From NCBI GenBank assembly GCA_014382445.1, contig JACNJS010000035.1, positions 158,985 through 222,984 of the forward strand: a stretch of DNA of 64,000 nucleotides. Reading direction: 5' to 3'. Under the pieces are notes generated by a model. It had not been told where the DNA came from and did no database searches. It saw nothing but the letters and a program-made list of their open reading frames with translations. The position numbers were made by a program, and so were the translations under genes. Below are positions 41,989-51,094 of the stretch, piece after piece. The stretch comes from Bacteroidota bacterium. GTDB lineage: Bacteria; Bacteroidota; Bacteroidia; Bacteroidales; F082. The first letter of the stretch is position 1. Every line of letters begins with the position of its first letter.

Positions 41989-42912
41989 GTGGAGCCCAAA
42001 GCATATATTTTCGACATTCAAGGACTATCTGTTCATGATGGTCCCGGATGCCGAACTCTTGTGTTTATGCAAGGCTGCACATTAAACTGTAACTGGTGCT
42101 CAAATCCGGAAGGTATAAACCATAGTCCTATATTACTTTACAACATCTTAAAATGCCGCCTTGATGGCAATTGTGTAAAGGATTGTAATTTCGGAGCAAT
42201 TGAAATAAAAAATGAACAACTTTTAATTAATCGTAATTTTTGTAACGACTGTTTTGAACACTCATGTTTAAACAATTGCTATACTAAAGCACTAAGTGTA
42301 AGTGCGAAAGAAATGACCGTAGGAGAACTTATGAAAACTATAAACCGCGACAGGCAGTTTTGGGGGCTCGATGGAGGCATAACCTTGTCGGGAGGTGAAC
42401 CGCTCCTTCAAATTGATTTTGCTGAAGAGCTCTTAAAGCAATGTTACGATTCATATATACATACTGCCATCGAAACATGTGGCAATCTCCCATGGAAACA
42501 TTTTGAAAGGGTAATGCCTTTTCTCGACTGGATATTCTATGATTTAAAAAATCCCGATACCTTATTGCACAAAAAGAAAACCGGCTCAGGAAACGAACTC
42601 ATACTAAGCAATGCTGCAAAATTATCAAAGGAATTCAGCGGCCGTTTGATTATCAGGGTGCCGGTAATTCCGGGATTTAATAACTCCGATGAAATATTGG
42701 AAAAATACATCAACTTCTTCAGAGAAAACAATATCTCAGAAGTCAATCTGCTTCCTTTGCATCACCTTGGCAGGGAAAAGTACAAATTGTTGGAACGTGA
42801 GGACACGATGGACATAGATAACATTCCAACACAAAATGAAATGAAGCAAGTATCAGAAGCATTTATTAATTCGGGAATAAAGAGTTATACAGGTAGTTAT
42901 ACGCCGTTTTGA
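41989..42912 (+). CDS. hpdA: 4-hydroxyphenylacetate decarboxylase activating enzyme (radical SAM, extra FeS domain); GTG start
   Basis: FDIQGLSVHDGPGCRTLVFMQGCTLNCNWCSNPEG; extra Cys clusters CRLDGNCVKDC and CNDCFEHSCLNNC. Confidence 0.88.
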   Translation: MEPKAYIFDIQGLSVHDGPGCRTLVFMQGCTLNCNWCSNPEGINHSPILLYNILKCRLDGNCVKDCNFGAIEIKNEQLLINRNFCNDCFEHSCLNNCYTKALSVSAKEMTVGELMKTINRDRQFWGLDGGITLSGGEPLLQIDFAEELLKQCYDSYIHTAIETCGNLPWKHFERVMPFLDWIFYDLKNPDTLLHKKKTGSGNELILSNAAKLSKEFSGRLIIRVPVIPGFNNSDEILEKYINFFRENNISEVNLLPLHHLGREKYKLLEREDTMDIDNIPTQNEMKQVSEAFINSGIKSYTGSYTPF

Positions 42913-43106
42913 GAAGGTATCTTTTTATAAAACTGACTCAATGTTGGTGCTTAAGGAATTAGAGGGAGTTGAAGCAGATTTATTTGAATAATACGACGAC
43001 GAACCATATCCATAAAACAGTTAAAAATCCTTAAACATTGTTAAATTTAGTGCCATCTGCCTCTTGATATAGTATTTTTGTACTTTTGCAGTACCAATTA
43101 ATAAAT

Positions 43107-43177
43107 GTGAGAAGCACGATTTCTGCACGGATCGGCTCACCAAAACCAACAACTGCGGGAAAGTTTAGTTCAAACTT
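43107..43177 (+). ncRNA. Candidate structured 5' leader (unassigned)
   Basis: Nested stem GTGAG..CGAT..ATCG..CTCAC, then AAGTTT-agttc-AAACTT hairpin ending 8 nt before the ATG; TATTTTTG/TACTTTTG -7-like elements at 43073-43088. Confidence 0.35.
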
Positions 43178-43185
43178 ATTAAAAT

Positions 43186-45012
43186 ATGAGCAAAAAACAC
43201 ACATTTCATATTCCTGTTATGGGAATTGGTTTTACCATTGATACCCCATTAAAAGTTTCTCAGTACGGAATTGATTCTGCGGTATCCCTGGTTGATGATA
43301 CTCTTCTTGAAAAATTAAGAAAAATGTACAGCGAGAAATTTGAAATCCCTTTTCAGGAAATTTCGGAAAAAATTGACGATTTCAGAGCAAAAAGGATTAC
43401 CTCTTATCTTAATTTTTTAAACGATCAGGTAGAAAAGAAATTTGAGGAATTAAAAAATGCTACTTTTGAAAAAGGTAATGAAATAAAGGAATATTTCAAT
43501 ATGTTGCCCGATAGCTCTACCCTAAAGCAAGAATTCAATAGTTTAACCGAAAAATATTTTAATTTAACTGAAATAAAAAACTGGCTAAAAAATAACTTGT
43601 CATTGGGCAGCATTGATGTAAATATTATGACCAAAATTGATAAGGATAATTATTCAAATAATGAAAAATTACCTATCGAATATAATGATGCCCATGCTGC
43701 GTTAAGAGGATTTGCTAATAGCGAACTAAATTCTTCCGTTGTATTATCGGCAGGAATGAATCCCAGATTATACAGTTATATTGAGCAGTTTAAAGATTTT
43801 TTTCCTGATGAAAGTGGTGAAATAAAAAAGAAAATTATACTAAAAGTAAGCGACTACAGATCCGCATTGATACAAGGCAAATTTTTAGCAAAAAAAGGTC
43901 TATGGGTAAGTGAGTACAGAATTGAATCAGGTCTTAATTGTGGTGGCCATGCTTTTGCTACTGATGGATATTTAATGGGGCCGATACTTGCCGAATTTAA
44001 AGAAAATCGGAAAGAATTAATTAAATCAGTTCACGATATCCTTATCACAGCACTTTCTCAAAAAAATCTTCAGATACCAAAAACAGTATTACCTCTTAAA
44101 ATTACCGCTCAGGGAGGTGTTGGCACAGCCGAGGAACATCAATTTCTAATTGATCATTATCAAATCGATTCGGTTGGTTGGGGAACGCCCTTTCTCTTAG
44201 TGCCTGAAGCTACAACGGTTGATGATTATACTCTTAATGAATTAATCGATTCCCGGGAGAATGATCTGTATTTAAGTAATATATCCCCGTTAGGTGTACC
44301 ATTTAATAGTTTGAAAGGTAATACTAAAGATATTGAAAAACTATCACTGGTTGAGAAAGGAATACCGGGCAGTACATGTCCAAAAAAATATCTTGTTTCT
44401 AACAAAGAGTTTACTGAAAAGCCAATTTGTACAGCCTCAATTCGATATCAACGATTAAAAATAAAGGAATTGGAAAATGAAGGATTATCACATGATGAAT
44501 ACCAGGTAAAATATGATAGTATCGTTGACAAATCATGCATTTGCGTGGGATTAGGCACATCTGCTTTGTTAGTTAATAAACTGGACACTACGATTGAAGG
44601 CGAGGGGGTTTCAGTTTGTCCGGGTCCAAATATGGCGTATTTCTCAAAAATATCAAGCTTAAAGGAAATGATAGATCATATTTATGGAAGGGCAAATATT
44701 ATTACCAGAACCGATCGCCCAAATATGTTTTTAAAAGAGTTAAAGATTTACATTGATTATCTGAAAAATAAAATTGATGAATCAAAGGTTTCCAAAACAG
44801 ATAAACAACATAAGTATCTGCTAACCTTTGCTGATAATCTAAAAGAAGGGATTAACTATTATTCCGGATTATTTAGCGAGTTGAAAGACAAATTTGAAGA
44901 TACTAAATTGAGTATTCTAGTTGATTTGGATGAGTGTCGTACAGCGTTAAATATATTAAAATTAAAAATATACAAACAATCCTTAATACCTGTTGTAGCT
45001 CAAACAGCCTAA
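43186..45012 (+). CDS. Conserved hypothetical 608-aa protein, possible flavin/TIM-barrel-like oxidoreductase
   Basis: Cys motif SGLNCGGHAFATDGYLMGPI, AQGGVGTAEEHQFLIDHYQIDSVGWGTPFLLVPEAT, SCICVGLGTSALL. Confidence 0.55.
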   Translation: MSKKHTFHIPVMGIGFTIDTPLKVSQYGIDSAVSLVDDTLLEKLRKMYSEKFEIPFQEISEKIDDFRAKRITSYLNFLNDQVEKKFEELKNATFEKGNEIKEYFNMLPDSSTLKQEFNSLTEKYFNLTEIKNWLKNNLSLGSIDVNIMTKIDKDNYSNNEKLPIEYNDAHAALRGFANSELNSSVVLSAGMNPRLYSYIEQFKDFFPDESGEIKKKIILKVSDYRSALIQGKFLAKKGLWVSEYRIESGLNCGGHAFATDGYLMGPILAEFKENRKELIKSVHDILITALSQKNLQIPKTVLPLKITAQGGVGTAEEHQFLIDHYQIDSVGWGTPFLLVPEATTVDDYTLNELIDSRENDLYLSNISPLGVPFNSLKGNTKDIEKLSLVEKGIPGSTCPKKYLVSNKEFTEKPICTASIRYQRLKIKELENEGLSHDEYQVKYDSIVDKSCICVGLGTSALLVNKLDTTIEGEGVSVCPGPNMAYFSKISSLKEMIDHIYGRANIITRTDRPNMFLKELKIYIDYLKNKIDESKVSKTDKQHKYLLTFADNLKEGINYYSGLFSELKDKFEDTKLSILVDLDECRTALNILKLKIYKQSLIPVVAQTA

Positions 45013-45092
45013 TGGAGATGACTTTTTAAACAAGTTTAAGTTCTTTCCCATCAAAAAACGTCCGTTCAATCTTTTTGTTATTTTTGGCGGAT

Positions 45093-46448
45093 ATGGAGAT
45101 TAATAATCTTAAAATAAAAGATGGTTCCAATATTGCCATTGTTGGAGGAGGTCCTTCAGGCAGTTTTTTTACATATTTTACTTTCGAACTTGCCGAACAA
45201 CTTGACCTTCATATTAATATTGACATAATTGAAGGGAAGGACTTTAATAGCTGTGGCCCATCAGGTTGCAACCAATGTGGGGGTATTGTTTCTGAATCAC
45301 TAATCCAAATGTTATCTGGTGATGGGATTATTTTACCTGCAGAAGTAATCCGGCAAGGAATTGAATCCTATACGTTTCATCTTGAGCAGGGAAATGTAGT
45401 AATTGAAGCTTCTGCTGACGAACAAAAAATCGCTTCTATGTTCAGAGGGCTTGGCCCCTTAGGATGTATCCCTGATGATCGCAAAAGTTTCGACAATCAC
45501 CTGATGGAATTATGTGCAGCGAAAGGGGCAAATATTATCCGTGACAGGGTTATTGAGATGGAAAGAAAAAAGGATGGAATAATCCTTAGGGCCAAAAATA
45601 ATTTTGAAAAAGAATATGATCTTGTTGTAGGAGCTGTTGGGCTTAACAAAACGACGTTGGAATTGTTTAGTGATCTTTGTCCGTCTTTTATACTTCCAAA
45701 AACAACCCGAACATTTATTTGTGAAATTCAAATAGATGAAAACCAGATTAATAAATATTTTGGTAATTCAATGCATGTTTTTCTTCTTAATTTACCCAAT
45801 ATCAAGTTTGGAGCATTAATACCGAAAGCCAGGTATGTTACCCTCGTATTATTAGGAGCAGATATCAACACCGAAATTGTAGCAAGTTTTCTTGAGTCGG
45901 AACCAGTTAAAAAGTGTTTTCCTCCAAACACCGATCTTAAAAGTATTATAACATGCCAGTGCTATCCTAATATTAACATTAAGGGTGCAAAATCTGCATA
46001 CGCCGACAGGGTGGTACTTATTGGTGATTCATCCACTTCAAAACTGTATAAAAATGGCATTGGAGCAGCTTATTTAACAGCTAAGGCTGCAGCTAATACT
46101 GTATTATTTCAAGGAATATCGTCGGTACACTTTAAAAAGCATTTTCAACCCACGTGTAATAAACTAGAGAAGGATAATAATATCGGCAAGTTTATTTTCA
46201 AAATTACATCTAGTGTTCAACAATCGGTAATATTGAAAAGTGCACTACTTAGGATGGTTGTTAATGAGAAACAAAAAGAAAGATATAAACGAAAAATGAG
46301 CTCCATCCTTTGGGATATATTTACGGGTAGCGCTCCATATAAAAATATTTTTGTGAGGTTTTTAAATCCGGGAACTATCTTTACATTTGTATGGAATACT
46401 ATTGGTGCAATGGCTCGGATGGTAAAGTATAATAAATATGAACTTTAA
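45093..46448 (+). CDS. FAD-dependent oxidoreductase (geranylgeranyl-reductase-like)
   Basis: NIAIVGGGPSGSFFTYFTFELAE dinucleotide fold; CGPSGCNQCGGIVSESLIQML; VVLIGDSSTSKLYKNGIGAAYLTAKAAANTV. Confidence 0.8.
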   Translation: MEINNLKIKDGSNIAIVGGGPSGSFFTYFTFELAEQLDLHINIDIIEGKDFNSCGPSGCNQCGGIVSESLIQMLSGDGIILPAEVIRQGIESYTFHLEQGNVVIEASADEQKIASMFRGLGPLGCIPDDRKSFDNHLMELCAAKGANIIRDRVIEMERKKDGIILRAKNNFEKEYDLVVGAVGLNKTTLELFSDLCPSFILPKTTRTFICEIQIDENQINKYFGNSMHVFLLNLPNIKFGALIPKARYVTLVLLGADINTEIVASFLESEPVKKCFPPNTDLKSIITCQCYPNINIKGAKSAYADRVVLIGDSSTSKLYKNGIGAAYLTAKAAANTVLFQGISSVHFKKHFQPTCNKLEKDNNIGKFIFKITSSVQQSVILKSALLRMVVNEKQKERYKRKMSSILWDIFTGSAPYKNIFVRFLNPGTIFTFVWNTIGAMARMVKYNKYEL

Positions 46449-46472
46449 ATATTATTGCATTTTTGAAGAATC

Positions 46473-47228
46473 ATGACCGGTATACCTGAGATTCATAAGG
46501 CAGAAGATAACCAGAAGCAACCCCCAACAAGGAGCAGGAATATATTAACTGATATCAAGTATTTTTTGCTGAATAAACCAACAGTACATACTCTTATTAA
46601 ATTCAACTCCGAAGAAGAAAGAAGGAACTATTGTGAAAGTATTCTGCAACGAACAGGCATTGAAGTTGATAACTTTAAAATACTCAACATTCATAGAATT
46701 GGAATTGAAGCCCCAGCTAGTTATGTGTTTGATGAACTGCTTAAATGGAATGGTGATTCTTCATGCTGGCCTAATCATATCGCTAAGGTTAACCTTCAAG
46801 ACAAAAAACTGGAAAAAATTCAAATTTTTCTATTCGGTTGTTCTCCACATATTTTCGGACTGAAAAATGGAATATTTGGATTTAAATTGATGCATTTATT
46901 TGACTTGAATGCGATTACCATCCAGCGAACACCTGCTCCATTCGATTTTGACAATGCCCGGTTTCTTCTTTACCGATGTAAGGGAGGATACCCTATTGGA
47001 GTATTTTCAATATATGTTAGAACCTCTATCCCTGAACGAGGTGAAAATGAAATGACGCAATTGTTTATGATGGTTGGATTTGATTTTTATGGTAATAAAA
47101 CTTTATCAAAAATGAAATTTATTCGTCGAATTTGGGAATCTCTTCATGATCGTGTAACTGCAAATGTAACAAGCAGGTTTAAGCAATTATGCGAGTGGCA
47201 ATTTGATAAATTTGTAGATGGTAAATAA
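46473..47228 (+). CDS. SRPBCC/START-like hypothetical protein
   Basis: APASYVFDELLKWNGDSSCWPNHIAKV, FDFDNARFLLYRCKGGYPIGVFSIYVRTSIPERGENEMTQLFMMVGFDF; co-directional with the FAD gene. Confidence 0.45.
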   Translation: MTGIPEIHKAEDNQKQPPTRSRNILTDIKYFLLNKPTVHTLIKFNSEEERRNYCESILQRTGIEVDNFKILNIHRIGIEAPASYVFDELLKWNGDSSCWPNHIAKVNLQDKKLEKIQIFLFGCSPHIFGLKNGIFGFKLMHLFDLNAITIQRTPAPFDFDNARFLLYRCKGGYPIGVFSIYVRTSIPERGENEMTQLFMMVGFDFYGNKTLSKMKFIRRIWESLHDRVTANVTSRFKQLCEWQFDKFVDGK

Positions 47229-47488
47229 TTGATAAGATTGGTAAGTGTTAAAATCATCTTTTTTAAAAGTTATTTTATAATCTTTTCAACATAACTCCTG
47301 AATTTTTAACCAAGTGTACAATCAAAACTAACTCTACAATTTTGGTTTTCATAACAAGCTGAATTATTAACTGATGCTAGTATATATATATGTAATTATG
47401 TGTATAACAGTAAGATGGTGAAATAATCCAAAATCCTAACATATCTAACAGGCAGTATATGAGATATATAGCCAAATATTCAAAATAG

Positions 47489-47518
47489 TTGCAAATAATA
47501 AATACTTTTTTATATTTG
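47489..47518 (+). promoter_or_regulatory. Bacteroidota-type promoter of the Rrf2/cytochrome operon
   Basis: TTG-N19-TATATTTG, exact match to TTG-N19-TAnnTTTG, 32 bp upstream of the Rrf2 ATG. Confidence 0.65.
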
Positions 47519-47550
47519 CATCCTATAAGTTTAGTAGCATTGATGGGATT

Positions 47551-47961
47551 ATGAAAATTCACACCAAAGTAAGGTATGGTTTGAGGGCAATGATTGAGAT
47601 TGCCAATAATAAATCACTAAACGGTCTTTTTCAAAAGCAAATTTCTGCAAATCAAAAAATTCCGTTAAAATATTTGGATTCAATAATCATGGGGTTAAAA
47701 AATACAGGATTAATAGTAAATTTTGCAGGTAAAAGTAGCGGGTATGTACTGTCGAAACAACCAAATGAAATTTCGGTTTATGATATTTATCGAGCATTTG
47801 AACCTGAGTTAACATTGGTGAATTGTTCATATGAAGGTACACAATGTGAGCAATTTGATATTTGCCCTTCCAAAGATTATTGGTACGAACTGAATAATGA
47901 AATAAAAAATAAAATGAAATCATCGAAGCTTCTCGAATTTATAAATGAAAACGCACAATGA
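47551..47961 (+). CDS. Rrf2-family transcriptional regulator with cysteine triad
   Basis: KIHTKVRYGLRAMIEIANN...QKIPLKYLDSIIMGLKNTGLIVNFAGKSSGYVLSK; VNCSYEGTQCEQFDICPS. Confidence 0.92.
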   Translation: MKIHTKVRYGLRAMIEIANNKSLNGLFQKQISANQKIPLKYLDSIIMGLKNTGLIVNFAGKSSGYVLSKQPNEISVYDIYRAFEPELTLVNCSYEGTQCEQFDICPSKDYWYELNNEIKNKMKSSKLLEFINENAQ

Positions 47962-48515
47962 AAGACTTTAACAACAAATTTCTAAAAATATTTTTTGTAC
48001 TATTAGTATTATTATATGGATGTAGCGAAAGCCATTTTTTTAAGCAGGACATGGTAAATGCTGAAGCATTGACAAGCTCTGATGAACAGAAGAACAATAT
48101 AGCAGTTGCTAAACCACCATTTAGTGAAGATATTTTCCCATGTTCCGAATGCCATGCTGAGCAGGAAACGAATCCTGAAAGAAGATTATTGGATATGCAT
48201 GAAGAGATTGTCGACTCTTTCCATCATGATAGTGAAAACCGTTGGTGTCTTGATTGTCATGACGCCGATAACAGGGATTTCTTGAGACTTGCAAGTGGCA
48301 GTTTATTAAAATTTGAAGAATCATATAAGCTATGCGGACAATGTCATGGTGATAAACTTCGTGATTGGAAGGTTGGAGTTCATGGTAAACGTACTGGTGA
48401 TTGGAATGGAAATAAACAATATCTACTTTGCGTACATTGCCACAATCCGCATTCGCCTAAATTTGAATCATTACAACCGTTGCCCCCTCCTGTTCGACAA
48501 GAGGATATTTATTGA
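47958..48515 (+). CDS. Tetraheme c-type cytochrome lipoprotein
   Basis: Lipobox LLYGC; CSECH, CLDCH, CGQCH, CVHCH; ATGA overlap with the Rrf2 gene. Confidence 0.88.
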   Translation: MKDFNNKFLKIFFVLLVLLYGCSESHFFKQDMVNAEALTSSDEQKNNIAVAKPPFSEDIFPCSECHAEQETNPERRLLDMHEEIVDSFHHDSENRWCLDCHDADNRDFLRLASGSLLKFEESYKLCGQCHGDKLRDWKVGVHGKRTGDWNGNKQYLLCVHCHNPHSPKFESLQPLPPPVRQEDIY

Positions 48516-48541
48516 TATATTTTTTAAAATACAGAATAATC

Positions 48542-48781
48542 ATGCAAAAAACTGATAATAGTCCGAGAAGAGATTTTTTAAAAAAGATACCTATAGCAAT
48601 TGTTTCGATTAGTGCTTTTTCTTTTTTGAATCGAAAAAAATCTAATAATCATTCTGAACTGAAATTTAATACTCTGTCGAAGGCTGAAGCGGATGAAATT
48701 ATTAATAATGATAGTTCATCTGGTTCAATGCAACTTAAACCTGCACCGGCCCCTGTTGCACAAAAAAACATAAAGGGATAA
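48542..48781 (+). CDS. 80-aa Tat-signal mini-protein, paralogous to the leader of the next gene
   Basis: MQKTDNSPRRDFLKKIPIAIVSISAF...FNTLSKAEADEIINN parallels MQKKEKNNSRRNFLKKLPVLALGTVAL...FRTLSKAEKNDIVKN. Confidence 0.7.
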   Translation: MQKTDNSPRRDFLKKIPIAIVSISAFSFLNRKKSNNHSELKFNTLSKAEADEIINNDSSSGSMQLKPAPAPVAQKNIKG

Positions 48782-48813
48782 TTTTATAAATATTGATAAC
48801 GATTTTGTAAAGT

Positions 48814-49713
48814 ATGCAGAAAAAAGAAAAAAATAATTCACGACGGAATTTCTTGAAAAAATTACCTGTTTTGGCTTTGGGAACTGTTGCATTAGCAGGT
48901 TGTAGTTCAGAAGAGTTAGATGAATTTTTTCAACAAAATTTCAGAACATTATCAAAAGCAGAAAAAAATGATATTGTAAAGAATCTTGAGAAAAAGTATT
49001 CTGAAAAATATGGTAAGGAGTTTGTAGTATCAGATAAGCCTGCTACTGAAGGAATTTTATTTGGATATGCTCTCGATTTATCCCGATGTATAGGATGCCG
49101 AAAATGTGTTTATGCTTGTGTTGAGGAAAATAATCAATCTCGTGAACCTCAGGTTCACTGGATACAGGTGCTTCGGATGGAAAATGAAAAGGGTATCGAT
49201 GTGCATTATGCCAATGTTCATTATAATCCTGATTTGGTTCCGGAAAAGGGTCATTTCTACATGCCAGTTGCTTGTCAGCAATGTAGAAATCCTCAATGTA
49301 CTACTGTTTGTCCAACTAAAGCAACCTGGCAAACCGAAGATGGAATTGTTGTAGTTGATTATAACTGGTGTATTGGTTGCCGATATTGTATGGCTGCCTG
49401 TCCTTATGGCGCCAGGCATTTTAATTGGGGTGAGCCAAATATTCCAGATGAAGAGGTTAATCCAATAACTCATTATTTAGGGAATCGGCCAAGAACTAAA
49501 GGTGTTGTCGAGAAATGCACTTTCTGCATTCAACGTGTTCGAGATGGAAAATACCCTTCTTGTGTTGAAATATGCCCTACAGGTTCACGAAAATTTGGAA
49601 ACTTGCTAGACCCTGATAGCGAAATAAGATACATATTAGAAAATAAGCGTGTTCTTGTTTTTAAAGAAGAGCTTAACACACAACCTAAATTCTATTATTT
49701 CTTCGGTGTCTAA
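48814..49713 (+). CDS. 4Fe-4S ferredoxin-type electron transfer subunit with Tat/lipobox leader
   Basis: SRRNFLKKLPVLALGTVALAGC; CIGCRKCVYACVEENN, CQQCRNPQCTTVCPTKA, CIGCRYCMAACPYGARHFNW, CTFCIQRVRDGKYPSCVEICP. Confidence 0.92.
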   Translation: MQKKEKNNSRRNFLKKLPVLALGTVALAGCSSEELDEFFQQNFRTLSKAEKNDIVKNLEKKYSEKYGKEFVVSDKPATEGILFGYALDLSRCIGCRKCVYACVEENNQSREPQVHWIQVLRMENEKGIDVHYANVHYNPDLVPEKGHFYMPVACQQCRNPQCTTVCPTKATWQTEDGIVVVDYNWCIGCRYCMAACPYGARHFNWGEPNIPDEEVNPITHYLGNRPRTKGVVEKCTFCIQRVRDGKYPSCVEICPTGSRKFGNLLDPDSEIRYILENKRVLVFKEELNTQPKFYYFFGV

Positions 49714-49749
49714 TTTTATCTTTTTTAATCATTTGATAAATTAATAATT

Positions 49750-50994
49750 ATGAGTTTTTTACGATTTATAAACGGATCATTTAAAATTATTGTCAATGGA
49801 GGAAGAGTTTATTATTCCTGTATATTTTTTCTGCTTGTATTAATTGTGTGGGGAGCACTTGGGTATTATGATCAACTGCAAGAAGGTCTGATTGTGACAA
49901 ATATGAGAGATTCTGTTTCATGGGGTTTCTATATTGGAAATTTTACTTTTTTAGTAGGGGTTGCAGCAGCTGCAGTTATGCTTGTAATTCCCGCATATAT
50001 ATACGACTGGAAACCAATTAAAGAAATTGTAATTTTTGGCGAAATATTAGCCATTTGCGCTGTTATTATGTGCATAGCTTTTATTGTGGTTGATATTGGA
50101 GAACCACTTCGTTTTTGGCATATGCTTCCTATTGTTGGAACAATGAATTTCCCATCTTCGATTTTGTCGTGGGACTTTTTTGCTCTCTTCACTTATTTTA
50201 TATTAAATTTAGTAATTGTTACACACTTATTATATAAACAATTTCATAAAAAAGAATATAACAAATCCTTCATATTGCCATTGGTATTATTAAGTATTCC
50301 AGCCGCAATAGCAATTCATACTGTAACTGCATTTCTTTTTAATGCTCTTCCTGCCCGACCTTTTTGGAATAGCGCTTTACTTGCTCCCCGGTTTTTAGCT
50401 TCTGCTTTTTGTTCGGGTCCTGCAATACTAATACTACTCTTTCAGGTTCTTCGAAAAACAACAAAATTTGAAATTAAGGATGAAGTTATTTTTACAATTG
50501 CCGAACTAATGGTTTACGCAATGTTTATCTATCTATTCTTTACGGTTTCTGAATTATTTAAAGAATTCTACTCTGATACTGAACATCTTGTTTATTGGGA
50601 ATATTTATTATTAGGAGTTGAGAAAAACAGGGAGATTGTATTTTACAGTTGGTCGTCGATTGCAATGGGCTTCACTGCATTTCTACTATTTTTAATTCCA
50701 AAAACCCGAAAAAACCTTCTCACATTAAATATTGGAGCAGTTTTAATTTATTTCAGTGTTTATATGGAAAAAGGAATAACTTTAATTATACCAGGGTTTA
50801 CTCCCGATTCACTAGGGCAGTATTTATTTTATGTTCCTTCTGATATTGAAATACGTACAGCTGTTATGATTTTCTCAGGTGGTGCATTGCTCTTTACTTT
50901 TATTTCAAAAATATCTATTGCAATTTTATTTGAGGGATTTAGTATTGATAGTTTACAAAAGAAGAGCGTTGAATCGAATACTCAAACCGTTTGA
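49750..50994 (+). CDS. NrfD/PsrC-family integral membrane quinone-interacting subunit
   Basis: RDSVSWGFYIGNFTFLVGVAAAAVMLVIPAYIYDWKPIKEIVIFGEILAICAVIMCIAFIVVDIGEPLRFWHMLP. Confidence 0.9.
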   Translation: MSFLRFINGSFKIIVNGGRVYYSCIFFLLVLIVWGALGYYDQLQEGLIVTNMRDSVSWGFYIGNFTFLVGVAAAAVMLVIPAYIYDWKPIKEIVIFGEILAICAVIMCIAFIVVDIGEPLRFWHMLPIVGTMNFPSSILSWDFFALFTYFILNLVIVTHLLYKQFHKKEYNKSFILPLVLLSIPAAIAIHTVTAFLFNALPARPFWNSALLAPRFLASAFCSGPAILILLFQVLRKTTKFEIKDEVIFTIAELMVYAMFIYLFFTVSELFKEFYSDTEHLVYWEYLLLGVEKNREIVFYSWSSIAMGFTAFLLFLIPKTRKNLLTLNIGAVLIYFSVYMEKGITLIIPGFTPDSLGQYLFYVPSDIEIRTAVMIFSGGALLFTFISKISIAILFEGFSIDSLQKKSVESNTQTV

Positions 50995-51094
50995 TTAATA
51001 AGCACACTAGATTTTTAATAAGTAATATTGTTTGTAATCATAAAATAAATATAATGATCAAAAAACAACTTAACCAACTAACATTTAAATTATT

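Noticed and set aside
43425-43634. Minus-strand ORF inside the 608-aa gene
   Set aside because: Low-complexity antisense shadow of a Lys/Glu/Phe-rich coding region.
48121-48324. Minus-strand ORF opposite the tetraheme lipoprotein
   Set aside because: Antisense of CxxCH-rich coding sequence; no independent support.
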